Source: Lactobacillus sp. LL6
GTDB lineage: Bacteria; Bacillota; Bacilli; Lactobacillales; Lactobacillaceae
Reading direction: 5' to 3'
Length of the DNA: 64,000 nt
Assembly (NCBI RefSeq): GCF_007570935.1
Contig: NZ_VLLR01000001.1
Location: 620,001 to 684,000, forward strand
In this document: positions 1-7,968 of the stretch, in pieces
How positions within the stretch are numbered: position 1 is the first letter of the stretch
Layout of the letters: each line of letters begins with the position of its first letter
Notes under the pieces: generated by a model
What the model was told of the DNA's origin: nothing
Databases searched by the model: none
The model's input: only the letters and a program-made list of their open reading frames with translations
Position numbers and translations under genes: made by a program

Positions 1-1
1 C

Positions 2-220
2 GAACTGGCAAATTGTTTAACAGCTATTTCATATCAGCGTTTGTTACCAACTAAGTCTAATGTGGCTTGTCTACTTGATATTGCTAGTGGAGAAAGTTTA
101 AAAGAAGCGATTAATAGTCAAATTCGGTCAAACTTTGTAGACTGGCAAAATAATTTGAATACTTTGAAGAAAGGAGGACAAATTAACGATGAAACGTATA
201 GTTTCTACCAAGAGGGATAA
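2..220 (+). CDS. comGA: ComGA competence ATPase, C-terminal end (partial)
   Basis: The first 72 codons of an open frame run in from the left edge and stop at 218-220. The residues (AISYQRLLP, then LLDIASGESLKEAI) fit the C-terminal end of GspE/PilB-type secretion ATPases. ComGA powers assembly of the competence pseudopilus at the cytoplasmic face of the membrane. The frame overlaps the start of comGB by 32 nt, which fits translational coupling in a comG operon. The Walker motifs lie outside the window, so identity rests on this tail and on the comGB-GG genes that follow. Confidence 0.75.
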   Translation, partial: ELANCLTAISYQRLLPTKSNVACLLDIASGESLKEAINSQIRSNFVDWQNNLNTLKKGGQINDETYSFYQEG

Positions 221-1190
221 CTTAAAAAGCGATGAACAGCTAGAGTTTTTAGATTATTTAAAACATAGTTTATCAAATGGTTTTTCTCTTAATAATAGTA
301 TTGAGTTAATGCCAGTTTTATGGCCTAAAAGAAAGCAAATGATGGAAGATCTAAATTATGCTATGAAAAGTGGTGCTAAATTTTCTCAGCAGCTTTTGAA
401 ATTAGGTTTTTCAAAAACTACAGTAACACAGATTAATTTGGCAATGCAGCAAGGAAATTTAGTAGAATGTTTAGATCAATTAGCTACTTTAACAAGATTG
501 AAAAATGAGCAAATAAAAAAATTAAAAGCTGAACTTTCTTATCCATTTGTTTTAGCAATTATGATGGTATTACTTTTGGCATTTATGCAAACGTTTATTT
601 CAGCTCAATTTTCTGATTCTGGTGAGCACATGGGAGATGTTTTATTAATCGGATTGATTCTTTTTGCTTTGGTATTTATCTATTATTTTTCAAGAATTTT
701 AAATTTATTAGCAAAGCAAGATTATCAAGCTTTGAAAAAGCTATGTCATGTACCCATTTTAGGTTCAACGATTAGAATTTATGTTAATTATCTTTTGGTA
801 TACGATATTGGAATGCTTTTAGCAAGTGGTTTCTCACTGCAAAAGATGTGTGAATATGCTTCTCAACAAACTAAAGGCTCACTTCAACAAGTCTTAGGCG
901 AAAAGATTGGTCGAAAGTTAGCTAATGGTGAAAACTTAAATGAAATAATTGAAAAAGAAGAGTTTTTACCGGATACATTATTGATATTGCTAAAAACAGG
1001 CTCCAAAAGAAAAAGCTTAAGTAGTCGTTGTCTGATTTTAGGAAGAAGCTTATTTAGTGAATTAACTGCAAAAATTGAAAAACTAGTAGTTAATGTTCAA
1101 CCAGTATGTTTTGTTTTAATAGGAATTTGTATTGTTGCAATGTATATGAAGTTACTTCTGCCGATGTATACAATGATGCAAGGAATATAG
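189..1190 (+). CDS. comGB: ComGB, competence pilus membrane platform protein
   Basis: 333-residue T2SF-family (GspF/PilC-like) polytopic membrane protein that anchors the ComGA ATPase and assembles the ComGC pseudopilus for DNA uptake. Three hydrophobic segments are visible near residues 118-138, 152-170 and 305-325, the usual layout of two cytoplasmic F domains and membrane spans. Length is normal for ComGB. An AAAGGAGG site lies at about 170-177, ahead of the ATG. The gene starts inside comGA and is followed 9 nt later by comGC, so it belongs to one comG transcription unit. Such operons are normally switched on only during competence; the promoter is outside the window. Confidence 0.9.
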   Translation: MKRIVSTKRDNLKSDEQLEFLDYLKHSLSNGFSLNNSIELMPVLWPKRKQMMEDLNYAMKSGAKFSQQLLKLGFSKTTVTQINLAMQQGNLVECLDQLATLTRLKNEQIKKLKAELSYPFVLAIMMVLLLAFMQTFISAQFSDSGEHMGDVLLIGLILFALVFIYYFSRILNLLAKQDYQALKKLCHVPILGSTIRIYVNYLLVYDIGMLLASGFSLQKMCEYASQQTKGSLQQVLGEKIGRKLANGENLNEIIEKEEFLPDTLLILLKTGSKRKSLSSRCLILGRSLFSELTAKIEKLVVNVQPVCFVLIGICIVAMYMKLLLPMYTMMQGI

Positions 1191-1199
1191 GAGATAGAA

Positions 1200-1562
1200 A
1201 TGAAGAATAAAATGAAAAAATATTTATTAAATATTTTAGCTAAAAATCGCAATCAACAAGGTTTTACCTTGATTGAAATGGTAGTAGTTATTGCAATTAT
1301 TGTACTTTTAGTATTGATTATTGCACCTAATTTGATGAAACAAAAAGGAAATGCAGAAAATAGAACTTCAGATGCATTTAAATCGACTTTACAAACGCAA
1401 GTAGAGTTATACCGAGATGAGAAAAAATTAGATGATAATAAATCCGTTTCTTTTGAAGCTATGGAAAAAGAGGGTTATTTGACTAAAGATCAATTGAAAA
1501 AATCGCAAAAATACGATTTTAACCAAGATGGTACAGTTGTAGCTAAAGATGCAGCGAAATAG
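1200..1562 (+). CDS. comGC: ComGC, major competence pseudopilin
   Basis: 120-residue class III prepilin, the major subunit of the competence pilus. The leader is basic and ends QQG, followed by FTLIE (processing after Gly21 by the ComC peptidase, with the conserved Glu at +5). A hydrophobic helix of about 20 residues follows, then a polar C-terminal domain. The ATG has an AGGAGA site just upstream. The 3' end overlaps comGD by 14 nt in another frame, as expected in this tightly packed operon. Confidence 0.93.
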   Translation: MKNKMKKYLLNILAKNRNQQGFTLIEMVVVIAIIVLLVLIIAPNLMKQKGNAENRTSDAFKSTLQTQVELYRDEKKLDDNKSVSFEAMEKEGYLTKDQLKKSQKYDFNQDGTVVAKDAAK

Positions 1563-1965
1563 TTTAAGTGCATTTACAGTTTTAGAAAGCGTTATTACAC
1601 TTGCAGTTTCATGTTTATTAATTTTTATAGGAAGTTTGAAAATGGAAAGCTATGAAAATCAATTGCTATTGGTAAATACTGAAAAACAAGTTAAGACTGC
1701 AATTGAACAAGCGGCTAGAATTAGTACAGTTCAACATGAATCAATAAGTGTAATGTATTTGCCTGATTCGTCATATTTACAGTTTAAGGGAAGAAAATAT
1801 TCCAAAAAAGTGATAATTAATAAAAAAATAAAACTTACAAATCCGACTAATTTTCAAATATCTAGTAAAGGTGCAGTAGCTCCTAGAACAATTACCTTTT
1901 CAAATGGCAAAGATAATAAAAAATTAAAATTACAAATGATGTGGGGAAGGGCGATTGATGAGTAA
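1549..1965 (+). CDS. comGD: ComGD, minor competence pseudopilin
   Basis: 138-residue minor pseudopilin with a short leader, the motif SAFTVLES and a hydrophobic helix at about residues 12-28. The residue before the expected cleavage site is Ala (A8-F9), whereas most prepilins have Gly there. Glu13 at +5 of the mature chain is present. It overlaps comGC upstream and comGE downstream. ComGD is known to be needed for pilus assembly. Assignment rests on position, motif and size; sequence outside the N-terminus is poorly conserved in this family. Confidence 0.85.
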   Translation: MQRNSLSAFTVLESVITLAVSCLLIFIGSLKMESYENQLLLVNTEKQVKTAIEQAARISTVQHESISVMYLPDSSYLQFKGRKYSKKVIINKKIKLTNPTNFQISSKGAVAPRTITFSNGKDNKKLKLQMMWGRAIDE

Positions 1966-2227
1966 ACAAAAGGGTTTTTTGATAGCTGAAAGTTTAATAG
2001 GTTTAACAATTGCTATCTTAGGAGTAATTGTGATGGCAATTACGTTAAGTGGGATGCACAAAACTGAACGAGTTTTAGAATTAAAAACTGATAGAGCGTA
2101 TGCATGGCATGTAATGAAAGAGAATAATTTAAAAGAAGTCATGGTTCATGATAGGATTTATAAAATGACAGGAAATAATCATGTTTATGATTCACAAGAA
2201 AAAGAAGTTTATAAAATTGAAAAGTAA
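1958..2227 (+). CDS. comGE: ComGE, minor competence pseudopilin
   Basis: 89-residue small pilin-like protein. The N-terminus reads SKQKG then FLIAES, a typical prepilin cleavage site with Glu at +5, followed by a long hydrophobic stretch. The TTG at 1955 directly before the ATG is an alternative start; the ATG at 1958 is preferred, with a GGGAAGGG-type site inside the end of comGD. It sits between comGD and comGF, in the ComGE slot. These small proteins diverge quickly, so the letter assignment is by order. Confidence 0.75.
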   Translation: MSKQKGFLIAESLIGLTIAILGVIVMAITLSGMHKTERVLELKTDRAYAWHVMKENNLKEVMVHDRIYKMTGNNHVYDSQEKEVYKIEK

Positions 2228-2765
2228 AGGATTTACTTTAGCTGAAACTATTTTTTCAATTTTTATTTCAATGTTAGTAATATTAATTCTTCAGAATTTA
2301 TTAACAAATTTGAAAACTGTAAATAAATCTAGCCATCGTACTGATGATATTGCTTTTGCTTATGTTCAATTTAATCGCTTTTTACATGAAGATAGTGGGG
2401 TTGTATATGCACTGGCTGATTCTTCAAATTCTTTTAAATCAAAACTTGTTAAAGTAAAAGGAAGCGGAAAAAAGAAGATTGAAAAAACGTATATTTTAGA
2501 AAAATATAAGCATATGATTCGTTCAACTACTGATGAGGGCGGTCATATGCCACTTTTATTAAATGTACAAGCAGCATCGTTTTCTACTAAAGATGGACAA
2601 ATAAAAATCACTGTAATTGAAAAAGATAAAAGAAAATCTGAATTGTATTTTAAACTTGATCCTAGACCAAAAGAAAAAAGTAAAAAAGATGAAGAAAATA
2701 AATCTCAGAGTGAAAATACGACTCGAAAAAATAAAAACTCTCAAAGCAAGCGCTCTTCTAAGTAG
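2181..2765 (+). CDS. comGF: ComGF, minor competence pseudopilin
   Basis: 194-residue pilin-like protein with a basic leader, KSKG then FTLAE (processing after Gly17) and a hydrophobic helix at about 22-42, followed by a ComGF-like domain. AGGAAA at 2170-2175 supports the ATG at 2181, so the gene overlaps comGE by 47 nt. The last 30 residues are almost entirely Lys, Glu, Ser and Asn, an unusually charged tail for this family. ComGG starts inside that tail. Confidence 0.82.
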   Translation: MFMIHKKKKFIKLKSKGFTLAETIFSIFISMLVILILQNLLTNLKTVNKSSHRTDDIAFAYVQFNRFLHEDSGVVYALADSSNSFKSKLVKVKGSGKKKIEKTYILEKYKHMIRSTTDEGGHMPLLLNVQAASFSTKDGQIKITVIEKDKRKSELYFKLDPRPKEKSKKDEENKSQSENTTRKNKNSQSKRSSK

Positions 2766-2874
2766 CGTATTAGTATTAACAACGTGCTTATTGTTTTTAG
2801 CAGTATATAGACAAATATTTCATGATAGTATGGAAAACAATATTATGATTATTGATTATCTAATCTCAGATTGA
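2689..2874 (+). CDS. comGG: ComGG-like small competence membrane protein
   Basis: 61-residue frame beginning within the 3' end of comGF. It has a basic N-terminus, one hydrophobic segment at about residues 21-40 and a short polar tail, and fills the ComGG position as the last gene of the operon. The ATG at 2689 gives a sensible basic-hydrophobic protein; an in-frame ATG at 2617 would add 24 Lys-rich residues read from comGF sequence. No prepilin site is seen, which matches ComGG, known in Bacillus to lack one. Assignment is by position and topology only. Confidence 0.6.
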   Translation: MKKINLRVKIRLEKIKTLKASALLSSVLVLTTCLLFLAVYRQIFHDSMENNIMIIDYLISD

Positions 2875-2880
2875 TATTTC

Positions 2881-2909
2881 TTGCACCATTTCTCACCTTT
2901 CTTTAAAAT
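2881..2909 (+). promoter_or_regulatory. Sigma-A-type promoter of the YtxK-like methyltransferase gene
   Basis: TTGCAC at 2881-2886, a 17-nt spacer and TAAAAT at 2904-2909, followed by the start codon at 2939. This gives the methyltransferase gene its own promoter at the end of the comG operon, so it need not depend on competence induction. Confidence 0.6.
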
Positions 2910-2938
2910 TGTAAGTAAGATAAAAAGAAGGGTGAATT

Positions 2939-3952
2939 ATGGAAAATATTGAAAAATTTGAAAAAATATTTAATCAGTTTTTAGCTTGTGTGCAAACTTT
3001 ACAAGAAAGTTTAAATGTTTCCTTTGCAGAGGCCTTGGTTGAAACTTTTGACAATCTAGAAAATGGAAAAATCAAAGTTGAAATGGGTGCTCCAGATAAA
3101 GAAACAGTTGCTAAGCTAAGTAAGATGTATGAGAAGTTAGATTATGATCATCTTCCTCAAAAAGTTAAAGTTCAAGTATTTACTTATTTAACTTTAAAGG
3201 CAATCAATGATGATAATAGAGATGCTAATCAAATGCCAACACCTCCTATAATTTCTACTTTAATTGCACTAATTATGCAAAAATTATTGCCTACAGATAA
3301 AGAGCTGGAAATTGTTGATCCAGCTATGGGAACAGGTAATTTACTTTATGCGGTTATTAATCAATTAAAATCTGAAAATCATTCTAAGGATCATTATAAA
3401 TTGATTGGTATTGATAATGATGAAGAAATGTTGAATTTAGCTGATGTTGCTGCTCATTTAAATAATATTAATATTGAACTTTTTTGTCAGGATGCATTAA
3501 CTCCTTGGATGGTTCCAAGTCCCGATGCAGTGGTTAGTGATTTGCCAATTGGATATTATCCAGTTGATGAAAATGCTAAAAACTTTGCTACAAAGGCAGA
3601 AAAAGGACATTCTTTTGCTCATTTACTCTTGATTGAACAAATTATCAAGAATTTAAAGCCAGCTGGGTACGCATTTTTGGTAGTTCCTAAATCAATCCTA
3701 TCAGGAAAAGTTGGTGCTGACTTTATGCCGTGGCTTACTAAGAAAGTTTATCTAAAAGCTATTGTTGAATTACCAGATAAGATGTTCCAAAATAAATTTA
3801 ATCAAAAATCTATTTTAGTATTTCAGAATCATGGTGAAAACGCTACCAGCAGTGAGGTTTTGCTTACTAAATTAGAATCTTTGAACGGCCAAGATGCGCT
3901 TGTAAACTTTAATGATAAGCTAAACGAGTGGTATACTAAAACTATTCATTAG
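2939..3952 (+). CDS. YtxK-like class I SAM-dependent DNA methyltransferase-family protein
   Basis: 337 residues resembling the N6-adenine methylase fold. An N-terminal helical domain (about 1-110) is followed by the SAM-binding motif I, VDPAMGTGNLLYAV at residues 126-139, and a motif IV of the form DLPIGYYP at about 201-208 in place of the classical NPPY. There is no target-recognition domain and no restriction gene nearby. This is the protein long known as YtxK, encoded between the comG operon and ackA in lactobacilli; its substrate is not established. Start is ATG with GAAGGGTGA upstream and a good promoter at 2881-2909. Confidence 0.85.
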   Translation: MENIEKFEKIFNQFLACVQTLQESLNVSFAEALVETFDNLENGKIKVEMGAPDKETVAKLSKMYEKLDYDHLPQKVKVQVFTYLTLKAINDDNRDANQMPTPPIISTLIALIMQKLLPTDKELEIVDPAMGTGNLLYAVINQLKSENHSKDHYKLIGIDNDEEMLNLADVAAHLNNINIELFCQDALTPWMVPSPDAVVSDLPIGYYPVDENAKNFATKAEKGHSFAHLLLIEQIIKNLKPAGYAFLVVPKSILSGKVGADFMPWLTKKVYLKAIVELPDKMFQNKFNQKSILVFQNHGENATSSEVLLTKLESLNGQDALVNFNDKLNEWYTKTIH

Positions 3953-3995
3953 TTTGTTAGAAACAATCAACAATTTATGTGGAGGATTTTGTCTT

Positions 3996-5180
3996 ATGGA
4001 TAAAGTTTTAGCAATTAATTCAGGTAGCTCATCATTTAAATATAAAATCTTTTCACTACCTGATGAAAAAGTATTAGCTGAAGGAATAGCTGATCGTGTT
4101 GGACTTGATGGTTCATCATTTGAAATAAAGTTAGCAAATGGTGAGAAGCATGTTGAAAAAGTAGCAATTCCAAACCAAGAAAAAGCTGTTAGTTTATTAT
4201 TAGAAGCTTTGAAAAAATATGATGTTGTTAAGAATCTCAATGAAATTGTAGGTGTCGGTCACCGTATTGTTGCAGGTGGCGAATATTTTAAAGATTCTGC
4301 GATTATCAATAAAGATAATTTACAAAAAATATTTGATTTAACTGATTATGCCCCACTTCATAATCCTGCTGAAGGAAAAGGAATAGAAGCCTTTATGAAG
4401 TTGTTGCCAGGAGTACCTGAAGTAGGAGTATTTGACACATCATTCCATCAAACTTTAGACCCTGTTCATTACATGTACTCTGTACCTTATGAATGGTATG
4501 AAAAATATCGTACTCGTAAATATGGTGCTCATGGTACTTCTGTTCGTTATGTTTCGGAAAGAACTGCAGAATTATTAGATAAAAAACTAGAAGACTTGAA
4601 TCTTATTGTATGTCATTTGGGTTCCGGTGCTTCAATTACAGCTGTAAAGAATGGTAAATCATACGATACTTCAATGGGCTTTAGTCCACTTGCCGGAATT
4701 ACTATGAGTACACGTTCAGGAGATGTTGATCCATCACTTTTAAGATTTGTAATGGATAAAGAGAATATTTCTATTGATGATATGATCAGTATTTTGAATA
4801 ATAAGTCAGGACTTTTGGGTATTTCTGGAATTTCACCTGATATGCGTGATTTAGAAAAGAATAAAGATAAGCGTGCAATTTTAGCACGTGAAATTTTTGT
4901 TAATCGTGTTGTTCGCTATATCGGTGCTTACATTACTGAAATGAATGGTGCTGATGCAATTATTTTTACTGCAGGTATTGGTGAACATGATCAACACATC
5001 CGTAAAATGGTGATGGAACAATTGGGTATATTTGGAGTAGTTCCTGATCTTGAAGAAAATGAAACTAATGGTGAAAAGACAATAACTAAACCAGATTCTA
5101 AGATTCGTGTAATGATTGTTCCAACCAATGAAGAATTAATGATTGAACGTGACGTTGTAAGATTGGCTCATTTAGAATAA
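3996..5180 (+). CDS. ackA: Acetate kinase
   Basis: 394 residues, normal length. Catalyses acetyl phosphate + ADP to acetate + ATP in fermentation. The N-terminus KVLAINSGSSSFK is the family signature with the substrate-binding Asn, and STRSGDVDPS holds the conserved Asp. The C-terminal signature FTAGIGEH is also present. The start is the ATG at 3996, because GGAGG lies at 3981-3985; an upstream in-frame ATG at 3954 lacks a site. It follows the methyltransferase gene by 43 nt and may be co-transcribed. The tmRNA gene with its own promoter follows. Confidence 0.97.
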   Translation: MDKVLAINSGSSSFKYKIFSLPDEKVLAEGIADRVGLDGSSFEIKLANGEKHVEKVAIPNQEKAVSLLLEALKKYDVVKNLNEIVGVGHRIVAGGEYFKDSAIINKDNLQKIFDLTDYAPLHNPAEGKGIEAFMKLLPGVPEVGVFDTSFHQTLDPVHYMYSVPYEWYEKYRTRKYGAHGTSVRYVSERTAELLDKKLEDLNLIVCHLGSGASITAVKNGKSYDTSMGFSPLAGITMSTRSGDVDPSLLRFVMDKENISIDDMISILNNKSGLLGISGISPDMRDLEKNKDKRAILAREIFVNRVVRYIGAYITEMNGADAIIFTAGIGEHDQHIRKMVMEQLGIFGVVPDLEENETNGEKTITKPDSKIRVMIVPTNEELMIERDVVRLAHLE

Positions 5181-5193
5181 ATAAGCAAATTGC

Positions 5194-5222
5194 TTCGCAT
5201 TTCATGTAGTCTATGCTATAAT
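5194..5222 (+). promoter_or_regulatory. Promoter of the tmRNA gene
   Basis: TTCGCA at 5194-5199, a 17-nt spacer and a perfect TATAAT at 5217-5222, 13 nt before the first base of the tmRNA acceptor stem. Confidence 0.65.
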
Positions 5223-5235
5223 AAAAACATCTCAA

Positions 5236-5600
5236 GGGGATGTTTTGGGATTCGACAGGCGTAGACTCGCATTGACTGCGATTCGTAGGTCACGTCTACG
5301 TAAAAACGTCACTTATAAATTTAACTGCAAAAAACAGTAATTCTTACGCAGTAGCTGCCTAATTAGGCGCCTGTGTTGCCTTTAGTTGGTTTACTCGTGA
5401 TTAACTATTGGTATCAACATTAGCGAGTTACGTTTAACTACCTCACCTGAATAGTTAGAAAGAGTCTTAACAGGTTAGCTAATTCATATTAGCCCTGTTA
5501 TATGGCGTTGTGAATTAGTGAAGTTCAAATAATATAACTATGATCGTAGAGGTCAGTGACGAGATGCGTTTGGACAGGGGTTCAATTCCCCTCATCTCCA
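5236..5600 (+). ncRNA. ssrA: Transfer-messenger RNA (tmRNA, 10Sa RNA)
   Basis: The 5' GGGGATG pairs with CATCTCC at 5593-5599 to form the tRNA-like acceptor stem, and the T-arm sequence GGGTTCAATTCCC lies just before it. The message part reads GCA at 5327 to TAA at 5360-5362, encoding the tag A-K-N-S-N-S-Y-A-V-A-A. Its end, YAVAA, is a degradation signal of the type seen in lactobacilli. The RNA rescues ribosomes stalled on broken mRNA with SmpB. The CCA end is not encoded. Pseudoknot segments lie between 5363 and 5540. A terminator follows at 5612. Confidence 0.96.
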
Positions 5601-5611
5601 TTTTTATAAAA

Positions 5612-5659
5612 GTCTTTAGTATTTAATGCTTTGAAAGTGTTGGTACTAAAGGCTTTTTT
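5612..5659 (+). terminator. Rho-independent terminator of tmRNA
   Basis: CTTTAGTA at 5614-5621 pairs with TACTAAAG at 5644-5651, with further imperfect pairing inside, followed by GGCTTTTTTG. The hairpin and the sequence after it closely resemble the one after the tRNA pair at 18803. Confidence 0.8.
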
Positions 5660-5692
5660 GTTTCTCTGGTTAAATCTGGTTTTTAAAAAATG
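5651..5692 (+). repeat. Single copy of the terminator-linked GGCTTTTTTGTTTCTCTGG element
   Basis: Starting with the terminator T-run, the sequence GGCTTTTTTGTTTCTCTGG and a following TTAAATCTGG match, with few changes, the 27-nt unit that is tandemly repeated at 18841-18921. Both copies follow a stable-RNA gene terminator. From here to 5792 I see no gene. Confidence 0.6.
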
Positions 5693-5792
5693 GACAAAAA
5701 AGGAGGTAATATAATAATAGAAAAGTGTTGATTTCTAATATAACTAAAAGTTATTTATTAAAATCAAGTATAAATATTAGATGTTAATGTAT

Positions 5793-5837
5793 AAAACTCC
5801 TATACTAAATGTGATTATAGATTTAGTGAGGAGTTTT
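5793..5837 (+). promoter_or_regulatory. Hairpin that sequesters the ribosome binding site of the DUF3737 gene
   Basis: AAAACTCC at 5793-5800 pairs perfectly with GGAGTTTT at 5830-5837. An inner stem ACTAAAT at 5804-5810 pairs with ATTTAGT at 5821-5827, around a 10-nt loop. The 3' arm contains the Shine-Dalgarno GAGGAG, and the ATG follows at 5840 after a T-run. The structure could hide the ribosome site or act as a conditional terminator. What would open it is unknown. Confidence 0.6.
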
Positions 5838-5839
5838 TT

Positions 5840-6745
5840 ATGCGAAATTATGAAGATGAATTTTTCGAAGGCGAAAGAATTTTATATGGATTAAAAGATG
5901 CAAATCTTAATGAAATAATATTTGGCAAAGGGGAATCTCCGCTTAAAGAAGTGAAAAATATTAATATTGAAAACTCAGTATTTAAATGGAAATATCCTCT
6001 ATGGTACGATGAAAATATAAAAGTTAGAAATACAGTTTTTGAAACAATGTCGCGTAGCGGTATCTGGTACACAAAAAATATTTCAATTAAAGATTCAGCT
6101 TTACAGGCTCCTAAACTGTTTAGACGCTGTGAAAATATAAGTTTAGATAATGTTCATTTTTCAAATGCTGAAGAAACCATGTGGACATGCAAAGATATAA
6201 AAATTAGAAATTCACAAATTAATGGTGATTATTTTGGTAAAGATAGTGAAAATATTTATTTAGATAATGTTTCAATTATTGGAAATTACTGCTTTGATGG
6301 TGGCAAAAATATTGAAGTTCACAATTCAAATTTTGTTTCTAAAGATGCGTTTTGGAATTGTGAAAATGTAGTAATTTATGATTCAACTCTTGATGGTGAA
6401 TATTTAGCATGGAATACTAAGAATTTAAAATTAGTTAATTGTATTATTCAAAGTAAACAGGGACTTAATTATATTGAACATCTAGAAATGAAGGATTGTA
6501 AATTAATTAATTCAAATTTAGTTTTTGAATATGTTTCTGATATTAATGCCGAGATTACTACTAAGATTGATAGTATAAAAAATCCAATTTCTGGAAATAT
6601 CACTGTACCTAAAATTACTCAATTAATTATGGATCCAACTAAGATTGATCCAAACAAAACTATAATAAATTGTGATACGGTAGAAATAAGAACTGAAGAG
6701 TCAGATACAAATCAAAAAGCAAAGAAGGCAAAATATGAAGTATGA
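5840..6745 (+). CDS. DUF3737 family protein (predicted right-handed beta-helix)
   Basis: 301 residues made of short repeats of the form N-I-x-I-x-(D/N)-S about every 20-22 residues (for example NINIENS, NISIKDS, NISLDNV, DIKIRNS), which predicts a right-handed beta-helix. It matches the DUF3737 family, common in lactobacilli and of unknown function. No signal peptide or membrane segment is seen, so it is probably cytoplasmic. It overlaps the next gene, a PatB-type enzyme, by 11 nt, so the two are translationally coupled. The ATG is fixed by GAGGAG, which lies inside a hairpin at 5793-5837. Confidence 0.85.
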   Translation: MRNYEDEFFEGERILYGLKDANLNEIIFGKGESPLKEVKNINIENSVFKWKYPLWYDENIKVRNTVFETMSRSGIWYTKNISIKDSALQAPKLFRRCENISLDNVHFSNAEETMWTCKDIKIRNSQINGDYFGKDSENIYLDNVSIIGNYCFDGGKNIEVHNSNFVSKDAFWNCENVVIYDSTLDGEYLAWNTKNLKLVNCIIQSKQGLNYIEHLEMKDCKLINSNLVFEYVSDINAEITTKIDSIKNPISGNITVPKITQLIMDPTKIDPNKTIINCDTVEIRTEESDTNQKAKKAKYEV

Positions 6746-7904
6746 TTTTGAAACTGTGCCAGATAGACGCAATATTGATTCAATTAAATGGAATGTAAAA
6801 CCAGGTCAGCTTCCAATGTGGATTGCCGATATGGATTTTAAGGTAGCACCAGAAATTGTCAAGGCAATGGAAAAGAAAATCCAGCTTGGAGCTTTTGGTT
6901 ATGAATGGCCAGGAGATGATTATTTTAAAGCTGTAATTAATTGGCAAAAACAAGAACATGGTCAAGATGCTAAAAAAGATTGGATGATTTTTACAACTGG
7001 AGTTGTGCCAGCGATATCTTCAATTGTTCGCAGAGTTGCACACACTGGTGATAATGTACTCGTTCAAGAGCCTGTTTATAATATTTTTTATAATTCAATT
7101 GAAAATAATGGTCGTCATGTTTTATCCAATGATCTTATTTTTAATGGAAAAGAATATCAAATTAATTGGGAGGATTTAGAAGAAAAATTAGCCAATCCAT
7201 TGACAACGTTGATGATTTTTTGTAATCCACATAATCCAATTGGAAAAGTTTGGACGAAAAATGAAGTACAAAAAATTGCTGAGTTATGCTATAAGAATCA
7301 TGTTGTATTGTTATCAGATGAAATTCATGGCGACTTAGTCAGAGAAGGAATCGACTATACTCCAGCTTATAGTGTAGAGGGCAAAGCTCAAAATAATGTG
7401 ATTTCTTTAGTTTCACCAAGTAAAACTTTTAATGTGGCAGCTCTTCATTCAGCTACTGCAATTATTCCGGGCGATAATCTTCGCAATGTAGTCAATCGAG
7501 GACTAAATAGCGATGAGATTGCTGAACCAAATCTTTTAGCTATTCCAGCAACGATTGCTGCATATGAAAAAGGACATGAGTGGTTAATGGAGTTGAAGTT
7601 ACAATTGCAAAAAAATTTTGCTTATGCTGGAGAAGAAATTAATGCTAAAATACCTGAAGTATATATCATTCCTTCAACTGCAACTTATTTGATGTGGTTG
7701 GATATAAGTAAAATTACTAGTGATAGTCAAAAGTTAGTTCAATATCTTAAACAAGAAACTGGACTAATAGTTTCAGCCGGTAATATTTATCGTGGGAATG
7801 GTTCTAGTTTTATTAGAATAAACTTAGCTTGTCCAATGAAGCTTGTTGAGGATGGAATAAGCCGACTAATTAGTGGTATTAAAAAGTTTCAAAAAAATTT
7901 ATAA
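6735..7904 (+). CDS. patB: MalY/PatB-type PLP-dependent cystathionine beta-lyase / aminotransferase
   Basis: 389-residue fold-type I PLP enzyme. The family cleaves C-S bonds of cystathionine or cysteine conjugates. Visible motifs are the N-terminal MWIADMDF, FCNPHNPIGKVW (cofactor-ring contacts), SDEIHGDL (Asp binding the pyridine nitrogen), SPSKTFNVA with the Schiff-base Lys, and IRINLACP with the carboxylate-binding Arg. Length is normal. It overlaps the DUF3737 gene upstream by 11 nt. Likely role is sulfur amino acid breakdown, inferred from the family; substrate preference cannot be read from sequence. Confidence 0.88.
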   Translation: MKYDFETVPDRRNIDSIKWNVKPGQLPMWIADMDFKVAPEIVKAMEKKIQLGAFGYEWPGDDYFKAVINWQKQEHGQDAKKDWMIFTTGVVPAISSIVRRVAHTGDNVLVQEPVYNIFYNSIENNGRHVLSNDLIFNGKEYQINWEDLEEKLANPLTTLMIFCNPHNPIGKVWTKNEVQKIAELCYKNHVVLLSDEIHGDLVREGIDYTPAYSVEGKAQNNVISLVSPSKTFNVAALHSATAIIPGDNLRNVVNRGLNSDEIAEPNLLAIPATIAAYEKGHEWLMELKLQLQKNFAYAGEEINAKIPEVYIIPSTATYLMWLDISKITSDSQKLVQYLKQETGLIVSAGNIYRGNGSSFIRINLACPMKLVEDGISRLISGIKKFQKNL

Positions 7905-7968
7905 AAATAAAGAAAGTGGTTTCATTTATTTGCCGAAAAAGTATATACTTTATGTGAGGTGATTTTAA

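Noticed and set aside
5180..5840. Integrated element or attachment site at the 3' end of the tmRNA gene
   Set aside because: tmRNA genes are common phage targets, but there is no integrase, no repeated 3' end of the tmRNA and only normal chromosomal genes follow.
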